Assembly (NCBI GenBank): GCA_947044405.1
Contig: CAMRHE010000205.1
Span: 3,224,001 to 3,288,000, forward strand
DNA from: Leptodactylus fallax
Taxonomy: Eukaryota > Chordata > Amphibia > Anura > Leptodactylidae
Reading direction: 5' to 3'
DNA: 64,000 nucleotides
Shown: positions 44,065 to 55,029 of the stretch, piece after piece
Numbering within the stretch: position 1 is the stretch's first letter
How the letters are laid out: every line of letters begins with the position of its first letter
Position numbers and translations under genes: made by a program
The notes under the pieces: model-generated
Seen by the model: the letters and a program-made list of their open reading frames with translations, nothing else
The model's database searches: none
What the model was told of the DNA's origin: nothing

Positions 44065-44115
44065 ATGGGCTGCCAAGCTAGCAAGACCTGCTGCTTCCAT
44101 GGATCCAGGAAGAAG
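44065..44115 (+). CDS. ccdc69: CCDC69 exon 1 (N-myristoylated coiled-coil protein)
   Basis: The ATG at 44065 sits in GCAGTCATGGG (G at -3 and +4). It opens 17 codons, MGCQASKTCCFHGSRKK, ending AAG before the donor GTAACA. Gly2 and Ser6 fit the N-myristoylation rule, and Cys3, Cys9 and Cys10 could be palmitoylated. The human CCDC69 start, MGCRHS followed by a lysine-rich tail, matches in design and exon length. CCDC69 is described as a coiled-coil regulator of the central spindle; its long rod is in later exons, not recognised in this window. In mammals CCDC69 and GM2A lie head to head, as here. The assignment rests on a short peptide plus gene order, so it is likely but not certain. Intron 1 would exceed 10 kb. 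Confidence 0.65.
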
Positions 44116-44866
44116 GTAACAGCGCTTGTCTATGGGCTGCAGATCCCTGGGAGAGCAAGTAGAGGAAGTTGTGGGCAGAAAGCGTCACTTTTGCTCTTTG
44201 GCAGGGAAGGGGTTAACTCTCCCAGCACGGCTTAACCCTTGCCTCCCCAGCATGGAGTGCAGTGTTGGGGTGATGTGTTTGCCCCCTGCAGGGAGGGGAG
44301 TGTCACTGCCATCATTAGTGTCTGAGGGTGACAGAGGTCAGGCTCGGTGACCCCTGGCTAGATGACAGGGCTGGCGGGCAATTCAGGGGCACTGCCAACC
44401 ATAGATATGAGCAATGAGTGATCGGCGTGTCAGAGGGATCAGCCCCAACAGATCTGCTAAATCTCTTACATTGTAAAGCTTATCGGATGTGTTTGCGGTT
44501 GTTATCGCCATCATTGTAGCATTAGGAGGAAGCACTCGAAATATAAAACCTGTCAGATGGGTGGAATAACAGGACCAGCTCAAAATGTCATTTATGGAAG
44601 AATTTACAGTATAAGCTATCCCTTTAAACAATAAAAGTGAATCCTAAGTGGGCACCCCGCATATCCCTGTGTCAGTGTGCCCCTATTTATGTACCTTGCT
44701 GGCAGAGCTATTCAGATAAGTATCATTACTGACCCTTCATTTTTTACCTATTTTCAAAAACTAAGTGCCAACTAACACCCCAGGTGTATCACTTGTATGG
44801 CAAGCACATACTTAGTCAAGGCAGGCACATACTTAGTCAAGGCAGCCACAGTTTAAGTTGCGCTGT

Positions 44867-45055
44867 ACTAAGGGGGCACCTGCCGCGGCCTTGGTTTGTT
44901 AAGGGGGCACCTGCCGCGGCCTTGGTTTGTTAAGGGGGCACCTGCCGCGGCCTTGGTTTGTTAAGGGGGCACCTGCCGGGCATGCTTGTTAAGGGGGCAC
45001 CTGCCGCGGCCTTGCTTTAAGGGGGCACCTGTTGCGGTCTTGCACTATTAAGGCG
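44867..45055. repeat. 31-bp GC-rich minisatellite
   Basis: About six units of AAGGGGGCACCTGCCGCGGC plus CTTGGTTTGTT; the last units decay. Each unit carries CCGCGG (a SacII site and two CpGs). It sits about 750 bp after the presumed ccdc69 exon 1. Confidence 0.9.
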
Positions 45056-45059
45056 TCAA

Positions 45060-46065
45060 CTGTGGATGGTGCGCACATATCTTTTGTCACTGGGCCATGG
45101 GTAAGAGAGTTTCCCCTTTGGATTTCCACATGTTGACATCTTTGGCAGGCAGGGTTTGGGGCACCTGTGGATGGCATACTGTTATGGGGGCATTTTTGGC
45201 AGGTGCACACCGCTAATCTGTGTATTTCCTTTGCACATTAAAAGGTCAGCGTGGAATCTGCATTTATTTTTCACTATGACAACTTTCCAGTATTAGATCA
45301 GTGGTTGTTGCTGGTCAATAATAGGGCCTGGCACATGGACATGGGGTTGTCTGAGGGGCATAAGGGATTTGATGCCAACCTACTATTGCTGGCTTGCCCT
45401 TCCTAACAGCTGGTTTATTGTGACCCGGCCCCTTTACTCCAAACATCTCATGTCGGCGCTGTGTTGATGGGCAGGAATGTGCATTGGCTGTTTTAAGCCC
45501 TTCAGAGCGCTGACCTGCGCTGCTCCTTACATTCTCACACATCTATATACACTAATACACCCACACACTTTCCGCTACTGCCATAGAGCTCTGTGCAGAC
45601 TATCGCAGATTATAATCCACAAATGAAGCGATTACATAGTTGCCAATCGTTCTTAATTTAGAATTCATGTCCCTGGGGATTTGTCCTTAGAAATGTTGCT
45701 GATGTCTACATAAGAAACATGTTTTATTTATGCATTTTTCTTATGCTTCTATTCTGGAAAAGTAACATGTTGATACTGACTGCAGCATTTAGCGTATATT
45801 CACATGCAGCAGATTAACTGCAGCAATTTCTGCCACTGTCCTAGTCTAGTGAGGATTGCAGAAATCCATGTGCACAAACAACCCCATTGAGATCTACTGA
45901 ACTGATTTTCAGAAATTTCTGCATTAAAATGTGCCATACATCCTAAATTAAGAGCCATGGATTTATCCTGCAGGAACTCACAGGCCAAGTTGGAGGGTAC
46001 AAGTCATTTGACTTCAGAGTTATATAAGTGGTGTATACCAGATCTGACCTGTGTGACAAGATAAT
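45060..46065. other. Presumed ccdc69 intron, nothing recognised
   Basis: Unique sequence with no exon-like frame on the + strand. Confidence 0.45.
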
Positions 46066-46069
46066 CTAG

Positions 46070-46430
46070 CCATGTGCACGGCTGGCTGCGTTCCTACAGG
46101 GGAATTCTGGCCCCGGTTGGAGTTTTCATAGTGATGGGGCTTGGTCCACATACAGATCAGCTGTTCTGGCAGCCTGCAGGTGCCAGAAGCTGGGGCAGTG
46201 GACGGGAAGCACATGCAGGCTGCTCCTATTCAAGTAATAGGGTTACAGTCCCATCCATGGCATAGTGGTGATACCAGGGAATTGCAGCATGACTTCTATT
46301 AAATAGGAGCAGCCTGCATGTGCTCTCCATCCACTGCACCAGCGTCTAGCACCTGGAGACTGCTGGAACAGATGATCTGTATGAGGTCCTGTGGATAGAC
46401 CATAAGTATGAAAAATACATTTGGGACCAC
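46070..46430. repeat. Palindromic interspersed repeat
   Basis: Inverted arms CATGCAGGCTGCTCCTATT and AATAGGAGCAGCCTGCATG flank GTAATAGGGTTACAG; CCACATACAGATCAGCTG and the opposite CAGATGATCTGTATGAGG extend it. Confidence 0.75.
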
Positions 46431-46434
46431 TTTA

Positions 46435-46516
46435 GGCTAAAGCCCCATGTAGCGAGCCGCAGCCTTTTCGAGAATATCTGCAGCGGCAAAATCGCAGTGT
46501 TTTTTACATGGGGCCC
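46435..46516. mobile_element. Short MITE, GGCCCCACG family
   Basis: TTTAGGCTAAAGCCCCATGT to ACATGGGGCCCCGGCC, an almost minimal copy of about 80 bp. Confidence 0.65.
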
Positions 46517-46804
46517 CGGCCTCAAAGGGAGTCCCTCACCAGAATCCAACAAATCAACGCAGCCCTGTAGATAGATAGGTTAGGGTCACCTGAATCAAAC
46601 AGTGTTTTCCCCTTGTGAATGGCTGCCCTCCATTGCCGAGATATCGCTGTTTTTGTCAATTGGCAAGTGAGCATTTTGGAGCAACAGCAATGGGTAGGGG
46701 TCTGAGTAGGGGTTCCCTTTTGCCCGGTGTTGTAGGGGCATCTTCACCAGACATCCCTGCACCCAGACCTTCTATCCCTCCCCGCCTCTCGCAGCTATGC
46801 ACCT

Positions 46805-47140
46805 GATTTGTGTAAGTGACCATGCACACAACCGATTGCCATCCAGGAGAAATGGTCCGTGTGTGGGCCGTATTTTCAGGTCTGAACTCGGCCGTGTGCA
46901 TAGAGCTCCCTATATGATAGTCAGTTATGATGCACCGAGCTCCAGGACGGTCCGATCACTATAGTAATGAACTGACATGAAGCTTTTTGTTTAGTACAGT
47001 CAGGACTGGGCCGTTCCAGATCTCCCTGCACTATAACTCCCTATGATGCAGTGACTCGTATGCACACGGCCAGTCCGGAAAATATGGCCCACAAATGATC
47101 TAGTTCTCTCGGACTGGACTTGGCCGTGTGCATGGCTACT
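46805..47140. mobile_element. Palindromic MITE (GACCATGCACACAACCGA)
   Basis: GTGACCATGCACACAACCG at left and GGCCGTGTGCATGGCTACT at right. GGGCCGTATTTTC / GAAAATATGGCCC and AGAGCTCCCTATATGAT-type segments pair inside. Confidence 0.75.
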
Positions 47141-47914
47141 TAGTGTAATCCCAAATGTATGCCGCCTCCAGCATAAAGACTTGGAAGAAAGGCACAAGGC
47201 ACTGACAGAAAAGACATATACATGAGGATGAGATATGTATATTGTGAGAGTGTGAACCCAGAGGGCGCTAGTGAGCAACCCAGAGCCAGGCTTGAAAAGG
47301 TCCTCAGCCACACCCATGGGTGGGGGCACCAACTCCAGACTGAGTGTGTACAGCAGGAGAGAGTGCTGTGGAGATCTGCAGGAAGCAGGGAGATGGCGAA
47401 CCAGTCGGAGACGGACAGGCGGTCTGTCCCAAGAGGACTGGGGTCCTGAAAGGACTGACTGAGCCAGGCTGTTTGTTATATTTTGTTTCATTTTGTAAGC
47501 TGATTAAAAGCCATTTTACTTTGGATTAGCACCGTCTGAATGCTGCTTCTCCGGCACCCAGTACCACCTACACCGCTGTCGAGTCTAGGAGGCTGCCACC
47601 TTTGAGGCTAGATCCCTCCCAAATTGCCACAATATGTACAAGTAGTTTCTGCATCCTCTTCTCTCAATATGCATTTCTGGAAAAGCTGGGTGACAGCCAA
47701 TATGGCTGCTGTAAGAGGCTTCTCTCAAGTATTCCCAGATGCCTAGTTGATAGATCTGGTGTATTGTAATACAGGGAAATATATTGCTGTGCAACGCTGG
47801 GTAAACGTAGCATCCATATTGGCTGCCACCTACTGTAGTTTTCTCAGAATCGAAGAAACGGGTGAAAAGATTTATTAGCTTGATGGAGAAAGAAGACTCC
47901 CAGCCTTCTGTGTA

Positions 47915-49481
47915 CAGTCATGGCCAAAAGTTTTGAGAATGACACAAATATTCTATTTTCACATGATCTGCTGCCCTCTGGTTTTTATGTGTGTTTGTCA
48001 GATGTTTTTATCACATACAGAAATATAATTGCATTCATATTATGAGTAACAGAAGCTTATATTGACAGTTAGAATGAGTTAATGCAACAAGTCAATATTT
48101 GCAGTGTTGACCCTTCTTCTTCAGGACCTCTGCAATTCTCCCTGGCATGCTCTCAATCAACTTCTGGACCAAATCCTGACTGATAGCAGTCCATTCTTGC
48201 AGAATCAATGCTTTAATTTTGTCTGAATTTGTTGGTTTTTGTTTGTCCACCCGTCTCTTGATGATTGACCACAAGTTCTCAATGGGATTAAGATCTGGGG
48301 AGTTTCCAGGCCATGGACCCAAAATCTCTATGTTTTGTTCCCTGAGCCATTTAGTTATCACCTTTGCTTTATGGCAAGGTGCTCCATCATGCTGGAAAAG
48401 GCATTGTTGAGCGCCAAACTGCTCTTGGACGGTTGGGAGAAGTTGCTCTTGGAGGACATTCTGGTACCATTCTTTATTCATGGCTGTGTTTTTAGGCAAG
48501 ACTGTGAGAGAGCCGATTCCCTTGGCTGAGAAGCAACCCCACACATGAATGGTTTCAGGATGCTTTACAGTTGGCATGAGACAAGACTGGTGGTAGCGCT
48601 CACCTCTTCTTCTCCGAATAAGCTGTTTTCCAGATGTTCCAAACAATCGAAAAGGGGATTCATCAGAGAAAATGACTTTACCCCAGTCCTCAGCAGTCCA
48701 CTCCCTGTACCTTTTGCAGAATATCAGTCTGTCCCTGATGTTTTTTCTGGAGAGAAGTGGCTTCTTTGCTGCCCTCCTTGAGACCAGGCCTTGCTCCAAG
48801 AGTCTCCGCCTCACAGTGCGTGCAGATGCACTCACACCTGCCTGCTGCCATTCCTCAGCAAGCTCTGCACTGCTGGTAGCCCGATCCCGCAGCTGAAACA
48901 CTTTTAAGAGACGGTCCTGCCGCTTGCTGGTCTTTCTTGGGCACCCTGGAGCCTTTTTGGCACCAATGGAACCTCTCTCCTTGAAGTTCTTGATGATGCG
49001 ATAGATTGTTGACTGAGGTGCAATCTTTCTAGCTGCAATACTCTTCCCAGTTAGGCCATTTTTGTGCAGTGCAATGATGACTGCACGTGTTTCTTTAGAG
49101 ATAACCATGGTTAACAGAAGAGAAACAATGATGGCAAGCACCAGCCTCCTTTTAAAGTGTCCAGTGGTGTCATTCTTACTTAATCATGACAGATTGATCT
49201 CCAGCCCTGTCCTCATCAACACCCACACCTGTGTTAATGGAGCAATCACTGAAACGATGTTAGGTGGTCCTTTTAAGGCAGGGCTGCAATGATGTTGAAA
49301 TGTGTTTTGGGGGATAAAGTTCATTTTCTAGGCAAATATTGACTTTGCAAGTAATTGCTGTTAAGCTGATCACTCTTTATAACATTCTGGAGGATATGCA
49401 AATTGCCATTAGAAAAACTGAAGCAGTAGACTTTGTAAAAATTAATATTTGTATCATTCTCAAAACTTTTGGCCATGACTA
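47915..49481 (-). mobile_element. Complete Tc1/mariner element, DD35E type
   Basis: 1567 bp between TA dinucleotides (47913-47914 and 49482-49483). Inverted ends start CAGTCATGGCCAAAAGTTTT and TAGTCATGGCCAAAAGTTTT; about 38 bp match with two differences. The element carries one open transposase frame. Its clean ends and intact frame suggest recent arrival. DD35E Tc1 elements named Traveler are reported as recent invaders of several vertebrate groups including frogs; that identity is a proposal here. Confidence 0.93.
48092..49108 (-). CDS. Tc1/mariner transposase, 338 aa, apparently intact
   Basis: Cut-and-paste transposase. The start ATG at 49108 (ACCATGG) is preferred over upstream non-ATG codons because MVISKETRAVIIAL aligns with the usual N-terminus. 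Residues about 1-110 hold two helix-turn-helix paired-type DNA-binding units (GKSIAARKIAPQSTIYRII; SASARTVRRRLLEQGL) and a GCPRKT linker. A GRPR-like basic segment separates them. The catalytic triad is Asp in FSDES, Asp in QHDGAPCH, and Glu in PDLNPIENLW, with 35 residues between the second Asp and Glu, one more than the usual 34. The C-terminus ends KKKGQHCKY. Length fits the family (about 340). There is no stop or frameshift. Activity cannot be told from sequence. Confidence 0.95.
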   Translation of the reverse strand: MVISKETRAVIIALHKNGLTGKSIAARKIAPQSTIYRIIKNFKERGSIGAKKAPGCPRKTSKRQDRLLKVFQLRDRATSSAELAEEWQQAGVSASARTVRRRLLEQGLVSRRAAKKPLLSRKNIRDRLIFCKRYREWTAEDWGKVIFSDESPFRLFGTSGKQLIRRRRGERYHQSCLMPTVKHPETIHVWGCFSAKGIGSLTVLPKNTAMNKEWYQNVLQEQLLPTVQEQFGAQQCLFQHDGAPCHKAKVITKWLREQNIEILGPWPGNSPDLNPIENLWSIIKRRVDKQKPTNSDKIKALILQEWTAISQDLVQKLIESMPGRIAEVLKKKGQHCKY

Positions 49482-49850
49482 TATATAGGATACAAGTATT
49501 CTCTGTCAGGATATGGATGAAGGTGTAGCTAAGACTCCCAGCCTTCTGTGTATATAGGATACAAGTATTCTCTGTCAGGGTATGGATGGAGGGAGCCAAG
49601 ACCCCCGCCCTGTGTATATAGGATACAAGATTCTCTGTCAGGGTATGGATGGAGGTGTAGCTAAGACTCCCGGCCTTCTGTGTATATAGGATACAAGTAT
49701 TCTCTGTCAGGGTATGGATGGAGGTGTAGCTAAGACTCCCGGCCTTCTGTGTATCTAGGATACAAGCATTCTCTGTTGGAGATGTAGCTAAGACTCCCAG
49801 CCTTCTGTGTATTTAGGATATAAGTATTCTCATTATTTTCAGGGTACAAC
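49482..49850. repeat. 68-bp minisatellite, Tc1 target
   Basis: About 5.5 units of TATAGGATACAAGTATTCTC, TGTCAGGGTATGGATGGAGG, TGTAGCTAAGACTCCCAGCC, TTCTGTGTA. A partial unit ending AGACTCCCAGCCTTCTGTG lies left of the Tc1 element at 47894-47912, so the transposon split this array. Confidence 0.93.
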
Positions 49851-50937
49851 ATAGAATAAATAAATAATTCCCGCACCGTGCCCCACCTCATGTTCTCCTT
49901 TTTCCTCCATTAATAGTTATGATGTGTGGGTAAACAGCAGTCTTACAAACCACGTGGATTTTGAAAACCATACCAGTCTGCGGTAAAATCCATATGACGC
50001 CACGTTTTTCAGCCCCATCACACAATATGTGCGGCCCTACAGGACATTTTAGAGGCATTAGCTACCTGTCTGGTGGATTGTCCATGCCAAGTCTAGGCCT
50101 GTGTGGTTATTACCGTGTGCCTGCTGTTGTGCTCACACCTACAATATAGCCTGCTATCTGCTGCTGGTAACCTGTGCCATCCTGACCGCAGCACTGATGT
50201 ACACAGACACTCCTAGCTCCCTTTTTATTACCAGACAGCACGAATCTCGTAAACACTGTTTGACATTACAAATGTGGTTGGCATGAGCCGCGGATCTGTT
50301 TCCCAGTGCAGCAGATTGTACATTCCTTCTAGGGATCTGTCCGAATATGAAGCCAGGCTCGGGGAGGGTCCTCGGTACTCCTGGAGCAGTAAGGACAAAT
50401 GCGGGGAAGGAATACATTCTCCTACTATAACAGTGACTAATAAAAGGAGGGGGGAGGTTATAAGGCTGCCGCTTACTATGTTGATAATATCACACTACTA
50501 TGTGAACTAAACCTTAAAGAGGCACTGCTGCAAAATATATATTCCATGAAAGGTAGATGAATTAGATTATAGTGAAGGTAATCTTCTTACCACTTCCTTC
50601 TGGTCCTCAGTTGTGATCGTCACTCTGACTCTTTAGCTGACGCAGTGGGGCAGATTTAAGACGCTATACCAGAAAAGTGGCATAAAGAAGTAGCAAACCT
50701 TGGGATGGAGACTTTTTATGCACCGTTTGTCACTTTCCTGAATGTTTGCATGGTGTTCATGGGCCCCATCAGATTTTTTATAAGTTATGGCACTATTCTG
50801 GCCTACGTGACGCCTGAAATCTAGATTGCAGTGTAGACTCACAGCACGTTGGAGGATGCACCTCATTATAAATTAAGGGAATCCAGCAGTGTGAAGGGAT
50901 TTTTAAGACTGATACACAAAATGTAGAGTTCTATAAA

Positions 50938-51199
50938 TTATTATTTTGCATACTTGTATAGCACCATCATATTCCGCAGTGCTTTACAGACATTCAGTCA
51001 CTGTCCTATATAGGGCTCACAATCTACATTCCCTATCAGTATGTCTATGGAGTGTGGGAGGAAAACGGAGTACCCGGAGGAAACCCACGCAAACATAGGG
51101 AGAACAAACTCCTTGCAGATGTTGTCCTTGGCAGGATTCGAACCCAGGATTCCAGCGCTGCAAGGTTACAGTGCTAACCACTGAGCCACTGTGCTGCAG
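50938..51199 (-). mobile_element. tRNA-headed SINE with V-type core and L2-like tail
   Basis: On the minus strand: A-box-like TGGCTCAGTGGTTAGCAC, B box GGGTTCGAATCC, a core GTGGGTTTCCTCCGGGTACT with CCTCCCACACTCCA, then TAGATTGTGAGCCCTATATA and the 3' tail CACTGCGGAATATGATGGTG-CTATACAAGTA, with an A+T-rich end. The order head, V-like core, LINE-type tail matches V-SINEs. It is not a functional tRNA gene. Confidence 0.88.
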
Positions 51200-51375
51200 A
51201 ATCTGCCTAAAATCGGAGGAGAGGAAAGTTCTGCAAGGAGGACTTTTCTTTCCACCGGTTTCAGTATAAAACCAGCGGACCCCATTATGGTCTATGTGTC
51301 TGCGGGTCTCCATGTGTAACCGCTTTTTAATCAGACACGGTCTTCGTCTTTTGAACCCTAGTGTAAGTGAACCTA
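51200..51375. mobile_element. GGTTCACAC-family MITE fragment
   Basis: GCAAGGAGGACTTTTCTTTC, CCCCATTATGGTCTATG, GTAACCGCTTTTTAATCAG, and AAGTGAACCTAGCG. It abuts the SINE head, so the SINE or the MITE truncated the other. Confidence 0.65.
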
Positions 51376-51654
51376 GCGTAAATCACATATTAAATTAATA
51401 TATGAAAATAAGTATATGCATATCTGGGTGTTTTTACATTCAGGTTTTCAGATGCAGTTTTTGAAGCCGGAACCAGCAATGGAGTCAAATACCTGTCATC
51501 TATACTTTTACCCCTTTATGATCCACATCTGGTTTGGGCTTCAAAAACTGCACGTGAAAACCTGAAGGTGTAGACACACCCTGCTTGGTCTATGTGAGGC
51601 TGGATGTACACCGTGCTTTTCTCCACAAGTACGCATAGAAAAACGTGTGTAATG

Positions 51655-51765
51655 TCTGTGTCTGAAAATAGTGAGCCCTACTGAGGATACGGACTGTTGT
51701 GAATGATGACAGTTTGTGTACACTGCTGTGGAATGTGCTGGTGATATATAAGCAACAATAATAGG
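51655..51765 (+). mobile_element. SINE/L2-type 3' tail fragment
   Basis: GTGAGCCCTACTGAGGATAC then ACTGCTGTGGAATGTGCTGG-TGATATATAAGCAACAATAATA. Old copy. Confidence 0.7.
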
Positions 51766-51769
51766 ACTT

Positions 51770-54160
51770 GTGTATCATTCAGTGTTGTGGCACTTCCCTG
51801 AATGCACAAGATACTGTTGCTGACATATTCTTAGAAGAGTATGCAACTACTACTATGTAACCAGCATAATGTAGTCGTAGACTGAGAGTGTGGACTTGGG
51901 TTTATTCAGATGGGTATATATATCTGTGTGTTGTCTATGTGTACGGACAGAACAGGAACCTATAGCAGTGGATGCTGGATATCACACAACGTTCCGGGTT
52001 ACATGGACATGAACACCATCGGAGACAATTGTCTTCAATGGCCTTTCTGTCGGGACTTATAGTCTGCACACATTTGTGTAAATTTGTTAGTTTGTTGTGG
52101 GTGCATCTTAGATAATTTTTTTTTTTACACCTCCTGTCCTAATTTTAATTTTTTGGATTGGGTTTGAGCACGGTATTTGGTGTGGTTTTGATCACATGGT
52201 CAAGAGTCTCAGGTAAATATACCTCTAAAACTCTCCATATCAACAGCTACTTTTTTATTTGCGGATCGCCCAGTGATTAGCTGGACTGTGGATCTGGCGA
52301 CCTCTGCAGGAGAAGTATAGTATTAAATGCTGGCCACGAAAGTATATTTTCAACTATGTAATACATGGACAGGCTGGGTTTGCTAGACTTGTTAGCACAT
52401 GGATGGCATCGGTGGATCTTTCAAAGGACGTTCCCTGAATTTGGGAGTTGCTGTGATGTCCAAGCTCCCTGATACTGGAGGAGACAACCTCTGTAATAGC
52501 ATCTTGCTCGCCTTCACGTCTGCTCGTCTTTGCATCTAGGTACCCCCAAACACAAGGGCACAATGAGGAACTGCAGCCCCCACTTATCAGACATATGTAG
52601 GATAATCTTGAAAAACTGCCTCAGCTTAATTTTGTGGATATAATTTTTTTTTTTTTTTTTATGATGAAGTGGCGTGACCCCTTAACCGACTACTACTGAA
52701 CATCCCCTGTCCCTGAGTACTGTATATCAGCATGTCCTCCATGTCACCACTTACCTTTATATTGCCCTAGAACCCCTATGATGTACCTCACTACTGTACT
52801 TGTTGCTGAGGGTCAATGCCCTTTTTTTGGTAAACCGCCCCCATGGCAGCAGGGTCAGCACAAAGGGTTAAGTATGAGTTACCTCAGGTAGGCCGGTTCT
52901 AGCCGTGAAAGTTTAACAGTGGTTGTCAGTGCGTCTCTTTGGGTAAAATGGCTGCCAGCCGGGTCACTGTCATGAGACACTGAGCAAGGGGAATGTGAAG
53001 TGTTGGGGCTGAATTCATGTTATTTATTCTTTCTGTCTTAACTTTGAGGCATTTTCCATCCAGGGCTTTATAAAAACATTCAGAAAGCTGAACAAAAGAT
53101 GTCTTATTCTTCAAGAAATGACTTTCTTCAGCTTTTATTAGACGTCCTGATAAAGTTCTGCTTGTGTTTTTAGCATGTCTGGGGGTCTCAGAACATGAGC
53201 GAAGGGTCAGCAGTAGGTATTTCAGTACAAGACCCAGTACCCTCCATTACCATGTCAATCTGTATGGTACTACAGCGCAGACCAAAGAATGGGTTAAAGG
53301 GTTATTGGGGGAATTACAGAGCTTACCAGTGTTACTAATAGACACGCCAGGGCCCATTTATTACCTTTGTAGAACCTTCATTCCTCTGTCTCCCGTGCAG
53401 CTGCTCTGACCCTCGCTGACATCACTGACTCCCCTGTGCTCGGGCTGCAGATCCATTGTCTAGAATGACTGAGAGTCGAATCGTATGCAGGAGAGGGAAA
53501 GGAATGAGAGCTTGGTCCCTATGCACAGGTAATAAAGGGGTCTCCAGAGGACCAGGTGCAGGGAATGCTTTAGTAAGCTTTATTATTCCCCAGATAAACC
53601 CTATACGTTGCAGTACGACATGGACACTTATTGCTCTTCTGGTATGGCAATGTTGGGAGCTTTGTGGGTACTAGATGTGGGTAGTCCCCCAGTTGCACAT
53701 TAATGTCCTATCCTAAAGTTTAAAATCCTTTTAAAGGAATCCTTTTCAGATAATAAACCACCCACAGGTCCTTATGGACTGGTGGCTTTGTGTCCCAGGT
53801 AGCCATATCCTGATGTGACCTCGGGTAAGTTTATGCTTACCCGAGGTAAGGTGCACGCTGGGAGCACCAGAGGTAAGTCTGATGAGATTCATTGGACTCG
53901 TCTCTAGGTAAGTGTAAAGGTTTTTATTTTTAGGTGTGGTAATGGACAGTATTAGGAGAGGGTTTTTTGGGATAGCAAACCGATGGTTCATAAGGACAGT
54001 TTAGTGTCCCAGATACACCTGACATGTTCCTCTAAAGGCTACATTCACTACTAGTGATAGAATTATAGCACAAAATTTCCCCTTGACTTTGGGTAGTGTC
54101 TTCCGGTACTGAGATAATGGTAGTATAATGTTGTACCGTGGAAGAGTGAAGAAATCAGGC
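51770..54160. other. Presumed ccdc69 intron, no exon confirmed
   Basis: Mostly unique. 53449-53528 has exon-like borders (GCTGCAG before, GTAATA after) but holds an in-frame stop in the phase required by exon 1. 53820-53850 contains a small palindrome (CTCGGGTAAG...CTTACCCGAG). Confidence 0.45.
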
Positions 54161-54162
54161 GA

Positions 54163-54299
54163 TACCTTTTAGAGGCTGAGTATACTTGATAGTGAGCTTT
54201 CGAGAGTACTAGCTCTTTTCTTCAGACATTGTGTGTCTGAAGAAGAGAGCTAGTACTCTCGAAAGCTCACGATCAAATATACTCAGCCTCTAAAAGGTA
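54163..54299. repeat. Near-perfect 68-bp fold-back
   Basis: The left arm TACCTTTTAGAGGCTGAGTA... and right arm ...TACTCAGCCTCTAAAAGGTA pair over almost their whole length, with TGTCTGAAGAAGAGAGCTAG in the right arm. The loop is only a few bases (ATTGTG). The sequence TCTGAAGAAG...CTCGAAAGCT recalls a repeat common in fish and frogs. Confidence 0.85.
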
Positions 54300-55029
54300 C
54301 TGATGTAATTCATTATTCTTGTAGGTTCCACATGTGTCTAATCCTTGTATAGATCTGCATCAAAAATCCTGGTGGAAGCCTCAGATTTGTGCTGCGGATT
54401 CTCTAGTAATTGGCAGTACATGGAAATATTCTTTTTGCATTGAGTGTTTGGTACAATTGTATCCTGTGTCTAGGCAGTATGATGTAGTGCTGTACAGTGT
54501 GGACTGGATAAAGTTGTAACAAACCTTCAGCTGTATGGAAGGACAAAGGGTGAGTTTCCAGCCTTTGGATATAACTATTGAATGGTCCCATTCACTGACA
54601 TTAAACAGGAATCTTAAAAATGGTGAAGAGGAAATGGGAGGACAAATGCATTACTGACCCATAGGCAATCCTATGCCACTGTATCATGACTTACCGTATC
54701 CTCCCCTAGAAGCAGTGCAGTAGATACCATATGGAATATGCCATGCTTTTTCACATATTGGGGGAATTAATTAGGACTAAATTCCCCTGCTGGCGTATGA
54801 TGCGCCTGAATTATCAAGAGGTCCAGCCTTTTAATTCCCCCCATTAGATCTGCCTCTGCCTCTATCTCGCCATGTATACTTGACCCAAAAACTATGTGGA
54901 TAAAACCACAAGGGAACTAAGAAGACGGGTGCTGAACTACATCTGGAACATCAGCTGATGTGAGGATCAACCAATTAGCCGGCACATATGGGAGGTACAT
55001 GGGGGTGACTCAAAACATATCTCGTTTCA

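Noticed and set aside
44126..44350. 74-codon + frame directly after ccdc69 exon 1
   Set aside because: It begins beyond the GTAACA donor, has no coiled-coil pattern and ends in simple intronic sequence.
47222..47529. Overlapping 61-75-codon + frames considered as ccdc69 exon 2
   Set aside because: Three frames are open at once, there are no paired splice sites, and the product lacks the acidic coiled-coil composition of CCDC69.
51130..51199. tRNA gene
   Set aside because: A and B box sequences are present, but they form the head of a SINE with core and LINE-like tail; no acceptor stem pairing was seen.
53449..53528. Exon-like segment with CAG before and GTAATA after
   Set aside because: In the phase required after ccdc69 exon 1 it hits a stop within six codons; no similarity to CCDC69. 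It could still be a non-coding exon.
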